64,000 nucleotides of DNA from Ixodes scapularis. Taxonomy: Eukaryota > Arthropoda > Arachnida > Ixodida > Ixodidae. Made by a program: the position numbers and the translations under genes. Shown one piece after another: positions 1 to 12,665 of the stretch (position 1 is the first letter of the stretch; every line of letters starts with the position of its first letter). Location: positions 50,773,609 to 50,837,608 of the forward strand of contig NW_024609837.1 of NCBI RefSeq assembly GCF_016920785.2, given 5' to 3'. Below the pieces are notes generated by a model, which had not been told where the DNA came from, made no database searches, and saw only the letters and a list, made by a program, of their open reading frames with translations.

Positions 1-877
1 AAATATTTTTTGTTTCACAGCGGACTAGGGGTCAACACTACTCAATCAAAGCCAACAGACCCTTTTGAAAAGTCAGCCCCATCGTCTTTACGCCATTGCT
101 CGATCACGTAACACTCTGAGCATGTATAGGACACGGGTGAGACGTCAGCACTGGGCGTGAACTCGGCTCAGCTCGCATAGAAAACGAGTGCTGCGTCAGA
201 GTTCGGCGACGAGTCGGATCCACTCACCCGCTTCGTGTCCACACAATGTCGACCGCCTATGTTGCTCAACTAACTTCTAAAATAGTATCTAAGACACCTT
301 TCAAAAGTCCATCAAGCAACATGGACCTGATGATATAGTTACGGCGAAAAACTTGGCTTAGAACCAGCCCACACAACCACTGGAACTTGATCCACGGCCT
401 CCGCTGGTATGGCCTGCGCCCGAAATCCGCGTCCACGCAATCCAACCTAGAAGACCGAAGCCTGCGTATGACGTTTGGTTAGTAGATCCCTGACTCTTAC
501 CAAGCAACAAACAGCCTGAAGCTTGACGAGAGTATGGGCCGCGTCACAACTGCTTCGCATTCGCTGGCGGCCACAGCTGTGCGCGCGACTGCTGAGCGCG
601 AGCTGACAGCGAGCTCCCAGTTCATTTGCAACGTGCATGCGAACACTCCCTTGGCCAGGAGCGCGAGCTAGCACGCGCTCCTGGCTTTTAGACGTGCATT
701 TCTAGCGCCTGAGCTCGTTCTGAGGAAGAACGCTTCGAAGCAGCGACCTCGAGCTCTCGTGCCTGTGGCCGTTGTCTGCATTCTCTGCTTAAAAGAATGA
801 TAAACCAAAATTTAAATAAAAAAAAAAAAAAAAAAACACACAATGCAGGAGATGTAGGCGGGATCCCTACTACACTA
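1..877. other. Non-coding stretch, no gene seen
   Basis: No convincing open reading frame or RNA gene. Positions 296-325 resemble the end of a dispersed repeat (family F) found again at 2911, 21255 and 37711. A poly(A) run lies at about 818-836. The rest is unremarkable mixed-composition DNA. Confidence 0.6.
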
Positions 878-1134
878 CTTGTAAGGTGATATCTCGAATG
901 GACGGCCGTATTTTTGGAAAAAGAGGTAGAGATTGAACCAGGCCGACGAAGCGCGTAACGTCAAGATATCTCGTTTCCTCCTCTCTTTGCTTCGCCCCCT
1001 CGAGGCGGCGAGGCGGAGAAGACGCGAGGCCGTTCACTCTCCTTCTTGGAGAAACAAGACGTAAACATATCTGTCATATGCGCCTTCTTTTTTTCAAAAA
1101 TACGGTCATCCGTTCAAAATATAATTGTAAGAGT
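878..1134. mobile_element. Candidate fold-back/MITE with ~46-bp imperfect inverted ends
   Basis: The left end (878-925) and the reverse complement of the right end (1086-1134) align over about 46 bp. The best shared core is the CCGTATTTTTG block followed by an A-rich stretch. Roughly two thirds of the outer positions match by eye. No coding sequence lies inside, so it would be nonautonomous. The superfamily cannot be assigned and no target-site duplication was identified. Confidence 0.4.
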
Positions 1135-1202
1135 GATGTTTTGGTCTTTTTGGCGTCCCATTGCACGCTTTTGCTGCGTGTTTTGTGGAATCCAGATTTC
1201 GG

Positions 1203-1225
1203 TTCAACATCCCTTTAAGAGTTAA
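1203..1225 (-). repeat. Solo repeat end of the CTTAAAGG type
   Basis: Read on the minus strand this is CTTAAAGGGATGTTGAAC. It matches the ends of the elements at 27803 and 28125 and solo ends at 20402, 27756 and 49966. No partner end was found nearby, so it is probably a truncated copy. Confidence 0.35.
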
Positions 1226-1426
1226 CGGAATCTAAACAGCGTCTTCAAAAATGGCCTCCAGTGCCAGCGTCCAGCGTCCTGCGAAGGGCTTTGCAGCCCT
1301 TCGCACTGCAGTAAGGCATTTTCCCTCATGCATTTGACTCTTTACGTAAACGTCTAACTTAATCGTTTGCTATAGCAACATACGGCGTGAGCACCTGTTT
1401 TATTATGTGCTAGACAAACAGCTGAA

Positions 1427-1474
1427 GCAGGCGATGGAGCAGACGATGTCGCAGACGATGTAGCAGACGATGGT
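1427..1474 (+). repeat. 12-bp tandem repeat, four copies
   Basis: Four consecutive 12-bp units of the form GCAGRCGATGNN are directly visible. This is a short minisatellite-like array with no coding context. Confidence 0.8.
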
Positions 1475-2910
1475 GCTCATCCGGGCTACCCTAGGGGGCG
1501 CTGAGGGGATCTACTAGTGATGACGTTTAGAGGGGGAAACCCGCAGGCCTTGTGTTCTAGGTGGTATTGGTCCACGGCACTTCGTCCAGATTACGAAACG
1601 GCCTGTCCGTTGACGAGCGCACTTTGGGGTTATGCTGTCTGGGTAGGTTCGTGCGTTCCGATGCCCCGGCCCTTGGGTAAGAGCGAAGACTTGCGGGCAA
1701 TGACCCGCCGTGGGATAGACTTAACCTCGCCCGCGGCGGGAAAAACTAGAGGTTCGGCACGTACCGAGGACGTATAAACGGAATTTTTAAACAAGACGCC
1801 GTCTCGGAGGCGCGCAAAAAATGCGACAACCTGCAGTTTTCCGAATTTAACTCATCGAGTCCTAAAACATTACAAGTGGTCTAGTTCGTTCGACATATGC
1901 CGAATATATAAATCGCAAAGGGACACGCTAGGACATGAACTGGGCAGGAACCGGCGGTGTCTTGTCTCCTCCGTGTCCTCGTCTGTCCCTTCTCGCTCTA
2001 TATATCCAAAATTTATCGATCCTTCGTCGAAAAGGAACACTCGATCAATTAGGGTCACTGAGGATGTAAAGAAAAAAAAAACAGGGCACGGCGAGTTCCA
2101 CGCATCTTATTATGACTCGGCAGCCAATGAGATTGCCGCATCGGAAGATAGGAAAGAACAAATCAGAATGCAAGAAGAATGAATTAACATATTAGGCAAC
2201 GCCCCGAGGTTCCTCGGTTGTGAGTGACAATAGATTACACGGGGTGTAATCGTTAAGCAATACGCGTGAAATCGGCATTTTCGCCCTCGCCCAACTACTC
2301 CCAGTCCAGGGGGACTTCAGAGAGGTCGAGGATCACAAGCTTGCCGTCAGACGCATGGGCACGCGCCAATCGAGGCTTCGGATGGGTATTTTTTGCCGGA
2401 AGGACGTGGGAACAAAGCACGCGACGTCAAGAAAAGCGGCAACCGAGGGAAAAAAAAAGCAATAAAAAAAGAAGTCGCAACCTCGAAGCCAATAACCGCA
2501 TAATCGAAACAAGCGACAGATTGCGGAACAAAGGGATGAAAGAAAAAAAGAGGCAAGAAATAAAAGTAAAGAGCAAACGAGGAAAGTAAAAGGGGAGAAA
2601 GAAACACACACACACACACACATAAACGTACGAGAACATTTATAAAGAGAAAAGTAAAATAAAAGCGTGTGTGGGGTGGACCCAGTCTTTATCGGGAAGG
2701 TCGGCCCCAATTTAAGACCTGGATGTTTATAAAAAAAAACGTCGCAAATCTTTTGTATCTTAGTTTTTTTTTTTAGTCTTCGTTTTAGAGTAAAGATGTT
2801 TGAAATCAAAAGTCTTGAGTACATGCTTCAAACTATTCTTAGCGTTTGCGTTAGACCTTCCTAAAAAGTTGCTACTCCGCGCCCGGAATCCAAATCACCT
2901 TCACGATAGA
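1475..2910. other. Non-coding stretch, no gene seen
   Basis: Short frames on both strands overlap one another and resemble no protein family. A (CA)n tract of about nine units sits at 2605-2622 and an A-rich purine stretch at 2440-2600 generates lysine/arginine-rich spurious frames. Nothing else is supportable. Confidence 0.55.
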
Positions 2911-3003
2911 CCTTTTTCAAAACCCCATCGAGCAACACTGGCGGTCGCCATTTCTTTGGCCGACAAGGTATGACCAGAGGAAAATTGCCCACTCCCTCGC
3001 CGG
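2911..3003 (+). repeat. Dispersed repeat family F, copy 1
   Basis: This segment shares an ordered set of blocks (CCCCATCGAG, then GCGGTCGCCATTTCTT, then CCTCGCC) with 21255-21338 (same strand) and 37711-37790 (opposite strand). The minus-strand reading contains PKKWRPPVLLDG, and equivalent readings are open in the other two copies. It could be an internal part of a transposon or just a non-coding repeat whose frame happens to stay open. Confidence 0.6.
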
Positions 3004-4895
3004 GGAGAAAAAGCAGAAAGCGATTTTTTTTTTTTTCTTGTTCGATATCCCCAAAGGTCATTCTGGTGATATCCCACACTGCCTGGTGATAGTTAGGGGG
3101 AGAAGATCGGTCTTAGTATGGCGCGAGGAATCCTATGTTTGTCCTTTTAGACTTAGGCTAGGTGGCGCATGCTGCCGCCTGTTACAAAGGGTAGAGCCAT
3201 TAATAGACATCCATCCATCCATCCGCTATCGTCTAAAGTTCCACTGCGTCGAGCGCTTCAGATTTTCTCGCGAAAGAAGAGCAGATCGCTCGCCTGGAAA
3301 GCCACCGCCGAGAACAGAAGCTACAGCTCCGCTGTTCTTCCTTCTACATTAGAGTAAAAAGGCTGAAAGTTTTAGTATGACCAATGAGATACGAGGAAGA
3401 AACGTTTGCAGACTGCCTTTCGTGTGATGGGGGGTATTGCCAGTGTGGTAGCGCCTTCACAAAGATCGATCGGTTAATCCGACACGACAAGTAAAGGTAA
3501 AACGCGTTGAAATACGCGAAATTTTCATTGTTCAAGTGTTCCGTGCTTTTCGTTGTTATTATGTCTGTTTTCTAACTAACGAAGTGCCTCTGGCCATGCA
3601 AAATAAATAAATAAACACGCTTGTCGTTATACACCATATCAAATGTTGGCATTTGCCCTCTGTGTGTATGTGTGTGCGCGTGTGTTTACACGGAGTATTA
3701 CAAATGCTACAGTTCCTTCTTTTTGTTCTATTTCGTTTTCTTTTTTGCAAAAACGTCTAACGAGAAAATATAACCCGAAAGTGCGACTCGTGCAGTTTAG
3801 CGAACTTACATTCGGCTGAGGCTAGTGAAAAGGGCTTCTCCGCCAAATTTGTCGGGGAAATAAAATGGGTGTCTTAGTACAAACCTCCACGTTGTTCCGC
3901 TAAATTTACCCCGGAAGCGCTGTATTTAGCTAGATATAGCAGGATTTAGTTTGACTCTCTCGAGCTCGGAGAAGACACCCAGAGCAGCAAACCACATCCT
4001 GCATGTCTGAACTTCGTTCACACAATAAAGGTACACTTTTTTTTCTCTTTTTAAAAAAAAAAAAAGATTATTATTATTATTATTATTATTCAGGACCCCA
4101 GTTGCACTTTAGTACTTCCCCATAACAACCGACACTCAGCCGCTCGCGCACACTTTGCCAACGTGACGGACACTTTGGGGCATGGGAACCAACCAGCAAC
4201 TTTTCATTTCGTTTATTAATTCTGTCAGCCCATACAGGGCTCTTACAGGGCGAAATGAAAATCCACAATGAACACATACAGATCGAACACAATACACATA
4301 CAGACAGAACACATACAGCTGTCTATTCTCTCCTGTCTCAATTTCTCTATATCTTCCCCTGGTTCAAGCTGTCAAATATATATACAAGTATGTACCAACA
4401 AGCTCCACTATCAACCGCTGGCACAAGATAGGAATTTTCCCGTAACAACAAATACAACATAAATGTGCGCGGTACCACACTTTCCGTGTGGTACCACGCG
4501 AGGACCCGCACACGGTCCCGCATTCGCATCCAACGAAAGATTGCATGGCTGTGCACAGAGAGAGAGAGAGACAGATTACAGCCTGAATCCCCGGATTAAT
4601 TCTGCGGGGATCAGCGACAGCGACCGCACGCAAGCGGCAGTGGCATCGGAGCTCCGGAGATAAGCAGGCAAGGACCCCAACGACGCCGAGCTGTTATCAG
4701 GTCTCGGCCAGGGGGCTTGGAATTGGACGCCACGTCGAGTTCTAGGCCCTGGGACCTTCCAGACCGAGGTCCGTGAACACGGGAGACGCTCGAGAAAGAA
4801 TGCGTGCCAATAACGCCGTGTCCCCAGCCGCACCGCGCATCGTCTGCTCACTGTCCGGAAAGAAACTGGGCGAGAGGAGAAGGAGACGGGAGCGC

Positions 4896-4898
<3 letters not shown>
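3004..4898. other. Non-coding stretch with an (ATT)n microsatellite
   Basis: No gene is recognised. An (ATT)n tract lies at 4067-4090. On the minus strand, 4205-4255 reads like the 3' end of a CR1-like LINE (a CCCTGTATGGGCTGACAG block followed by AATAAA), but it is too short to call. A (GA)n tract sits at 4557-4571. Confidence 0.5.

Positions 4899-4928
<30 letters not shown>
4899..4928 (+). repeat. 30-nt uninterrupted G run
   Basis: Thirty consecutive G residues are directly visible. A run like this is capable of forming G-quadruplex structures and is prone to sequencing-length error. Confidence 0.9.
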
Positions 4929-4931
<3 letters not shown>

Positions 4932-5714
4932 GAGAGCCCAGCTCCGACTGGAAGGATACACTCAGTTTCACAGTAAGGCGAATGTGAGTGTATACACGAT
5001 GCAAGTTCGATCGTATATCGCGGGTCGTCGGGGTCCGATGGAAGTTCGTTTCAAATGGACCGGGGTGTCCCGTGGGGCGACGCTTTGAGCAGCCAGATTG
5101 GTCTAGTCATGCTCCGAGCCCCGATCAATGATATTTGTGATTATATTGTGCTTCGTTTCTCGTGAACCGTGATAAACAAAATAATAGATATAATCGATCA
5201 AATGAATACTTTTTGAAGTGCCCTTCTTTCCGCTGGTCCCGTTGCAGTAAACGAAATAGCTCTGGCACTGCAGGCGCACAAGAACGCCTTGCGAACAAAC
5301 TTTGATCACGCTGCATGGACATCGACTAGTTTATGGCTACGGCGATTTAAATAAAATTCGTCTTTTTTAAATAAAATAAATGTGATCTAAACCAAATGAA
5401 TCTGATTTATTCCATTTCTTTAATTCATGATTTATTTTTTTACCTTGAAATTACGCGATTTTTGGAATCGTTTAATAAGAACATAGGGGCCCGTCCTAAG
5501 TAATTTAGGCCATTCAAGCCCATGTGTACGCGAATATCGTCGAACACCATTTGACCCCAAAATATTTCGAGAAATCGCTCCTAACTTGGTACCCACTGTA
5601 GATGAAAAATTTAGCCAGTGAAGTACAACTGCTAGCCTGGGGTCTTTAACGTGTATCACGCAGTAGTGATACAGGACCGCACGCTGGTCGATGCTCATCG
5701 AGATCGAAACGGGC

Positions 5715-5802
5715 AGAAGTCGGGATTGAGCCCAGGATCCCTGGGTTCCGAAGCACGAACTCTCGCTCCACGTGCTCCGAAGTAATCTGTGCTAGCCCGC
5801 TC
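5715..5802 (-). repeat. Possible tRNA-derived SINE fragment
   Basis: On the minus strand, an A-box-like TAGCACAGATTAC at about 5783-5795 is followed some 50 bp later by a B-box-like GGCTCAATCCC at about 5722-5732. The spacing fits an RNA polymerase III internal promoter. No cloverleaf could be folded by eye, so this is a SINE-like relic at best. tRNA-derived SINEs are known in ticks, but family membership was not tested. Confidence 0.3.
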
Positions 5803-8800
5803 GCGGCCATCGATCCCCCGGTAACCCGGCTCCAGAACAGCCGTAACAAAAACGTGGACGGCCGAAAGTGACGGCAATGGAAAACGACTAGAGGAGCAAC
5901 GGTGAGAAATTACGCATGACGATGACTCATGCGAGCAAACCACTGGGACAAACCACGACGACGACAGACGACAACAAGTAAAGACGACGATACGTAAATG
6001 ACAGACCCATTTTATTGCCTCTTCTTACGATCACGCACTATCCATTTATGTATCCTTCATCCTTGCATCCTAGCCCGTGAATCCGAGCGCTCCCGCTAAA
6101 TCGGTTTAGGCCCGGTGCCAGGGGTACCATACCTAAATCATTCACGCTCCCTAATCCTTGAGCTCTTCATGATTACCCACGCCCATTCCTTTACAGAACT
6201 CAACGAACAGAAGCTTCCCATCGTTCTTAAAATCTAATCGATTATTCCTTCCAGGTAAAGTTTTATATAAGTAGTCACGGACAAGCGTTCTTAAACGTTT
6301 GATCACTACCACTGAGTGCCTCAGACAACAAGGTGTGAGACAAGACAACGAGTTAAACTGCGAGCTCTCAAGCTCGCGGCATCATCCAATAATTAGGTGT
6401 AATTTAGCCTGAAGGGACTGTGATCGAAGCATGCCCATGAAAGCCTTTACGAGGAAGAATAAAATAAGCAGTTTAGATTGCCCTCGCCAGTCCTTGCACT
6501 TCGGCAAGTCATCGAACACGAGTACAAAAAAAAAAAAAAAAATCAGAAAGCGTGAAAACTGAAACAAGAGAGCAAGAGAAGGAGCGACCCTAACGGAGAA
6601 TCCATAATGTTCGACCTCCCCCCCGAAGGAAGGCATCGATCGACATTAATTAAGGCAACCTCGATTTTTCGAACAACAAATAAGCGTGCACCATATGGGT
6701 TGTTGGAAAGTTCCTCCAAAACGGTCGCCCCACTCACCGTTCCTTTTCCATAAACCTAATTGCACGTTATCTCTGGGTCATGTAAGCCAGTGCACTATTT
6801 TTTTATCGCAAGAGTGGTGACCCTTTCAAAAGTACGTTGATACATAACAAGATCGCATGTACTAAGAAATCATCATGTATCCACTAATAAAAAGTTGATT
6901 CACTCCCAAACATGGCTCCCATCCATAAACAATCGAATACCGCGGTTTATTTTAAGATGCACACTATAACACTTTGGCAATTTTTGAGTTCAGCATCGAA
7001 AACCTGATCATGATGACGATTGGTGTCATGACGATGATGACGCCATCCCCAATATATTCTTATAACATGTTCGACTACTCGATCCTGCTCCCCATTCCGA
7101 AAGCGTTTTTGGCATTGCATGTAAAACAACAGAAATAACTCACGTGGCTGCATCATGTACGTCAATATCTACCAAAGATGGGGTTCTGCCGCATGCAAAA
7201 TGATCCCGTCAGAAATTGCACAGCGGCAGCCCCAGCCCACACAAACACACTTCCCGTCCATAACCGCGAGCAGAGAGAAGCACAAACACACGTGAGCGCT
7301 TTCACGCCAAGAAAAACACACACTTCCGTTCGCTCTCCCAAAGCAAAATAAACAAATAGAACAGTTAGTAGTCACCAGATAACACAGAGAGGCAAAAAAA
7401 AAAAAGGATGAGTAAACGTTTTCTACAAACAGCCTCGTTTCCCAGAGAGAGAAGCCGGCAGAGCGTCATTCTCACGCGCCAATCTCTCACTTGCATCTTG
7501 CGAAAACAAATTAGGGCGCACGGCGCCTGTTCAACGCAACACAACACACCGAGAGAACCTCCCTTCCCTGTTTTCTTCCTCCCTTCCGTAAAACCGCGAC
7601 AGAACAGCGAGCGCAATAAACGACACATCTAAACGAGATGGACAAACATCAGAGACAACATCAGTACCACCAAACACAAACACGGGGTGAGGAACGAAAA
7701 AAAAAAAATATTCCGAACGAGATAGCGGATACCATTTGCGGTCTCGGAAAAGGTCACCCCTCGCTTTCCCGACTCCTAAACAAGCCGAGCTACAGCGGCG
7801 AATTACGAAAGGCTGTAGCCACTGCTAGAGTGAGAACGGCGAGGCTTTTCTTTCGAACGCCCGACCTCCGGCACACGCAAGTCTCCTTCCGCCGTGCTTT
7901 TGATGCGCGAGCACGCTCGAAGCTGGCGAGAGGCGGAAGCATTGTCGAAGGCAGGAATCTCGCGCTGAAGGAGGGATGACTGGAAGACTCTTCTGCCGTT
8001 CTCATCCTTTCAGCGATTATAAAAAAAAGAATACCAGCAGCCTCCAAGACGCGCGCGAACTTTGTCCACCAGGGACGCACGCGGTAATCACGGGCGGGGC
8101 GGAAGACGTAAACATTATGGCGCTCTCGTCGCTCTCAATTATAGTCACGGCCTGCCTGGATCCGCGCTGAAGTGACACGACGCCGCGGGTTATTAAAATG
8201 CTCGCGCGGTCTCGTGAATGATTAATTGTCCGTGTTTACATCGGCTCGTAGCGGGGTAGTTTCCGTTTAACCCCACCCATGCTGGGGCAAGATGACGGGG
8301 GGCAGTTTAGCTGCTCCTTGTGGCGGCACGTCGTGCAATTCTAAACACTCAAAGCTTTTGATATCTGGATGTTTTAAACTGTCGTGCACATGTCGCCGCT
8401 GTGGAGGGAACATTTTGGTGTATAGTTGGCGATAGGACGGCTGTTAATACAGTACACAAAAGACAGTCGGCAAACACTGCCTGAAGCGTGTTTTTATTTC
8501 GGTGCCGTCATACTGGCCCTGGAAAAACTTTAAAGACACTGCCGAGAAACTTCTCTGCAGTACCTGGACAGGACAGGTACGTCAGAAACGGTGTCACGTG
8601 CAGTGATTTACACCCCCTTGAATACACTTCCAGGCTGATTTCAACACCCACCAGAATTAGCTACACAAACAGACAAACCTATGGCGTACTCCTTCCCTCC
8701 TTCCCACCTCCACACCCCCCTTCGGAGATGTGGTCCCAAAAATCTCCGCACATATTCGCCGCGCGACGGTGGGACTCTGTCGGACGCCCGCAGCCACTGG

Positions 8801-9366
8801 CACCACGGATAGCGCGAACGTCACGCTGTCATCCGACGATCGATCGGGAGAGGAGGCGTTGGAACGGGGGAGCGAATGTAAGCGGTGCGTCACGCGAATC
8901 GTCGTCGTGACGGCAGTGGACGCCACGGAGTCTTCCCACGCGCACAAAAGTAGCCACTGATTTCGTCCATTCCTAGCAACCCAGCCTTTTGAGACCGATC
9001 GAGAGACCCGAATATCTTCCATTTCACCTTAAAGACCGACGACTAGTTCGGGCTTTCCACTTTTTCCTCCCTTCCTCCTCTCCCCTTTTTGCTCTCTCCA
9101 CGTTGCGTTTCCTCCTCCCCCATGGTGCTGAAATTCTTCTGCCTTGCAGAATCTCGAGTCTGCTCGTCGGCCTTTAACTTGGACAAAAGCGGACGCTACG
9201 GGCCATCCCAGTGTCGCGTGAGTGTCACCTGACCTTTGGGAGAGTCGCAGAAATGCGCGGGGTGCGCAGTCACGTGACTCGTCTGCAGTGCTCTCTTCGC
9301 TGGGGTGGCTCAGTCTACTGTAATCCACCGTGATTAGGGAACACCGAGCAACCAATTAACCCTTAC
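5803..9366. other. Non-coding stretch, no gene seen
   Basis: Only short, mutually overlapping frames are present. Poly(A)-rich tracts occur near 6526-6541, 7397-7407 and 7700-7708. The interval 7800-8200 is richer in CpG but has no recognisable exon. Nothing resembling a conserved protein, tRNA or rRNA was found on either strand. Confidence 0.5.
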
Positions 9367-9643
9367 CTAAAATGATGGCACCTGGAACGCGTGTCAGACT
9401 GGTGCCTTTACCGCGTCCTAGAAAGTCGTCCCTCAATTTCCGCCCTCTGACGTCATTGAAGAGTCGCGCTGTCGAAGGCCGCAATCCTGGTGGAGTGACG
9501 GGAGCGGTGGTGGATGTGACCAAAGCCTGATCTGCTGCAGGTGGCTCTCCACTATGACAGTCCACGGAAGGTGCTGCAGTCACAAGTTGGGATGCCCTGA
9601 CGACAGCGACACTCGAGTTCGCTCGTGCTTTCCGCCAGCGTTT
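9367..9643 (-). other. Weak candidate exon (minus strand)
   Basis: Read on the minus strand, an open stretch of about 92 codons runs from a TTGTAG acceptor-like site to a TTTTAG|GTAAGG donor-like site. The reading is Ser/Thr/Pro-rich early and basic later (including RLFNDVRGRKLRDDF). The polypyrimidine tract before the acceptor is poor, and no family is recognised. Other frames in the same region are also open, so this may be chance. Confidence 0.15.
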
Positions 9644-10293
9644 CTACAACCAACCGCCAGGATCGCGACATCTGAGAGCACGACACTCCGGCTTCTGTGA
9701 CGTCATTTGTTGCCCCTTCGCGACCACTTTTGATGTATGGGCGGGATAGGACGCTGAACACACCAGTCGGAGACGCGCTCTAGGATCCATATCAAAATCT
9801 ATAAAGACACGCGCGCTTTAACGGAATATAATAAAAATGTAACCAGAAAAACCGCGATCGAGGGTAGTTAGGCAAGAGGAACGACGCGTCAGGAAGCTAG
9901 GTAGCAGGTATGCGACTGGAACTGTCGAGTGCGGTGAGCCCGAGCATCAGTTTCTCCGATGGTTCGTACCGCGGATCAGAGAGATTAGACGCGCGTGTGT
10001 CTCGCGCTTATAATACGCCTTCGGTCTAGCTTCCCTGGTATGTCCCGTAATCACTCCCAAACGAAGATTCCGAGAGCCGATTAGCATCTTTTTGTAGGTC
10101 TCAAGCGCGCTTTCCCGCCGTGCAGACGTGCATTCCGGAGAAACACAGATACGCGAACAGGGCCGCTGTACACGTTAATTCGCTGGTTTTGTGATGGCCG
10201 CAGCCACTTCGAGGAGAAATACTTTAACGAGATAGTAGACGTGTGGGCATGTTTGTATACATTTCAGAGGGTCTTATGTGATAAATAATCGGA

Positions 10294-10333
10294 CTCGTAC
10301 GCTACTCATTACAAGTAATGAGTAGCGTACGAG
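10294..10333. repeat. Perfect palindrome, 19-bp arms with 2-nt loop
   Basis: CTCGTACGCTACTCATTAC is followed by AA and then its exact reverse complement. It lies at the junction between a family D repeat (left arm resembles 16431-16455) and the LINE 3' end that follows. Confidence 0.9.
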
Positions 10334-10800
10334 CCTGTTATCTGAACTGTGCCTTAGGGTCCCACGTGTGCCTACTCGCCATGTCATCTTTTTATGTTTC
10401 TAGAACGTTTAGTCCGGTAAACCCAATTGTGAGAATGGCTCAGCGTTTGAATCATAACTCTGAAAAACTTGATATTTTCAATCCTTGCTATAGGACGTTT
10501 GTCCTTTCTATTAAAAACTTGCCCGTGCAGGATGAGCATTGCTGAATTGCTCTGTTATGTCTGAATGTCGTCATCTCCATGTCATGTTTTCTGGTGGTGC
10601 ACTTGTTGTCCTTCGGTCTTGTGTTCCGTGTCTGCTGTTACTGCCTCGTTTTTATTTCATTGTACTAATTACTCGTGCACTGCCTAGTATTATGCTTAAA
10701 AATGTATCTTATTTTCTGCGATGTGTGTAGTGTGTTTTTTTTATCCACCAGCGTACCAGTACCAAGACCTCAGGGTTGTTCCTGGGCACTGTATAATAAA

Positions 10801-10832
<32 letters not shown>
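10334..10832 (+). mobile_element. 3' end of a non-LTR retrotransposon with (GATT)n tail
   Basis: A plus-strand frame (about 10400-10540) ends with a motif of the form RMAQRLNHNSEKLDIF, which resembles the extreme C-terminus of LINE-encoded reverse transcriptases in arthropods. It is followed by about 250 bp of 3' UTR-like sequence, the motif CCTGGGCACTGTATAATAAA, and a tandem GATT tail (10800-10832). Short tandem tails of this kind are characteristic of CR1/RTE-like LINEs. The 5' part is missing, as expected from incomplete reverse transcription. The copy splits a family D repeat, whose remainder continues at 10835. Confidence 0.65.
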
Positions 10833-10834
10833 AC

Positions 10835-11300
10835 TCGCAATCGATTACTTTTTCGAGTATTTTTGTAGTAATTTATAAACCTTTGTTAGGAAGTATCGTG
10901 AGAGTCATCTGATTACTTTTGGAAGTACTAAAATTACATGTAACAGTTACTATTTTCCCTCCCCTTTCTAATGCAGCCGTTTGTTTGTACAAGATTACTA
11001 CCCAGGAATCCTCGAATCAAGTCTTCGACAGGATGAAGGTTTGCCAAAAGGGGTGGGTTAAGAAGATGAGTAGTTTAGGATTTGGTGATTGTAATCCAAT
11101 AATGAACGGTTTGAAAACCCCGTTCTCAAATCGGGAGACAAAATTTATCGTTTTGAATATCCGAAGTAATGGGAAACGTTTGGTTACTTTTTTTCAGGAC
11201 CCAACCAATAACTTTTCCTCTGAACTAATAAAGTAATCTGACTGCATACGTTTTACCGAAGAGTAATTGTAATTATAATCTATTACTTTATTTATTAATT
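10835..11300 (+). repeat. Dispersed repeat family D, copy 1 (right part)
   Basis: Aligned blocks are shared with 16470-16870: ATTACTTTTNGAGTA, AGTACTAAAATTAC, TTTGTTTGTAC, CTAATCCAATAATG-like and a final AGTAATGG/TAATTG region. The repeat carries recurrent TACT/AGTA words. No protein is encoded. The left end of the same copy appears to lie at 10289-10313, separated by the LINE insertion. Confidence 0.6.
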
Positions 11301-12489
11301 TATTTATTTTTGAGTAACGTGTGCAAGATTGTAAATAATCAGCGGGCTTACGTCCCACGAACTACAACTTTCCCGCTGTGCCCCCCTGTCGACGGGGAAG
11401 CACCCTTTACGTTTCAAAGCCCTGGAAACTGAACATGCGTCCGACGGTATGTGCTATAAAATATTTTTCTAGCTGCTCGCAACTCACATCTCTGCGCATT
11501 AAGTGGAATGATTCTAATAATGTATAACAAATATTCGAATAAACAGGCGCAAAAAAAAGTAATATTTGCTTTTAAACCAGAGGATGGCGCCGCCGACACG
11601 TGATTCAAAATTTTTCTCGGCAAACTAAAGCGGAGTTGTTTTACATGTTGTGTAAAGCACCGCTAACATAAACATTCGGTTCATCGACAGACATACGTAA
11701 GAGGAGCTCAAGCGACAGGCGTTCTCCCATTGGTCCAATTGGGTGCTTTATTTCGTATGCAGTCTCTTTTAATAACCTAGCAATTGTTAAACAGATATCT
11801 TTTTATTGACTTTGTTCAATTTAAATTAGCCTCGCCGAAGTGCATCATATCCGAGTCAGAGTTCGTGCACTGGCTGCACTTTAGTCGCAAACTTGCGTTC
11901 GTGTATTTTCCCGTTTTGGGACATTTGAAACGGTGTTTCTACAAACGAATTGACAGTGCACCACCCAAAAGTCGAAGACGACTGTTTCGCTCGGTCCACT
12001 GCGGTTGCTCTTACGCCAGCGGCACCACCATGATGCCGGCACTCGCGACAGCTGCGAGTTCTTTCGGTGACCTTAACCCCGAAAAGACGACTTCTCGGAA
12101 CCCGGAAGGGACGGCGAGAAAGGGAAGACCCTTCTCCGGGTTCTTTCGTCTTGACTCGTCTGCGTCCGGGGATGGGGAAGGCGCTCGAAGTGTTTGGGTG
12201 CCGAAATAACGGCCTTGACTGCGCGACGGCCGGCACCTGCTACCCAGTTTCAGTTGTGTTTTTTTTTTTTTTTTCGTGTGAGAGGAGAGTCTGGTAACCG
12301 ACGAACGTATAAAAGAATAGCAGATCGCTTTCTGCCGACCTTATTTAGAAGCATGTCCAGGTAGTCTCCAACTTATTTAAACAAAGAACGTTTTCAGAGA
12401 GGCCAGAGAAGGGGGTTGTAGAAGAAGTCCGCTTCAAAGGCAGGTAAAAACGGAAATGATGGGCAGCGACGGCTGAGAGAGGTAGAAGT
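11301..12489. other. Non-coding stretch, no gene seen
   Basis: Contains a GC-rich interval at 11990-12240 with frames open on both strands but no recognisable protein, and a T run at 12260-12274. No supported gene or RNA. Confidence 0.5.
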
Positions 12490-12665
12490 TATTGGTAAAG
12501 TTGTACATAGTTCAACTACTCTACTCAAGTTACTGTAGTTTCACTACTTTTCTGCGTAGTTTAATAACTTTCAATTACATTATATTTACGCAATTAGTAG
12601 TTTACTTTAATTAGATTTTCCGAGTAACTTCTCCTCAAATTACAAATTACTTTCGAATTTTAGTG
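12490..12665 (+). repeat. AT-rich TACT/AGTA repeat, related to family D
   Basis: Repeated words such as TAGTTTCACTACTTTT, AGTTTAATAACTTT and CGAGTAACTTCT give the same texture as family D at 10835 and 16431. The alignment is loose, so this is only a likely relative. Confidence 0.35.
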
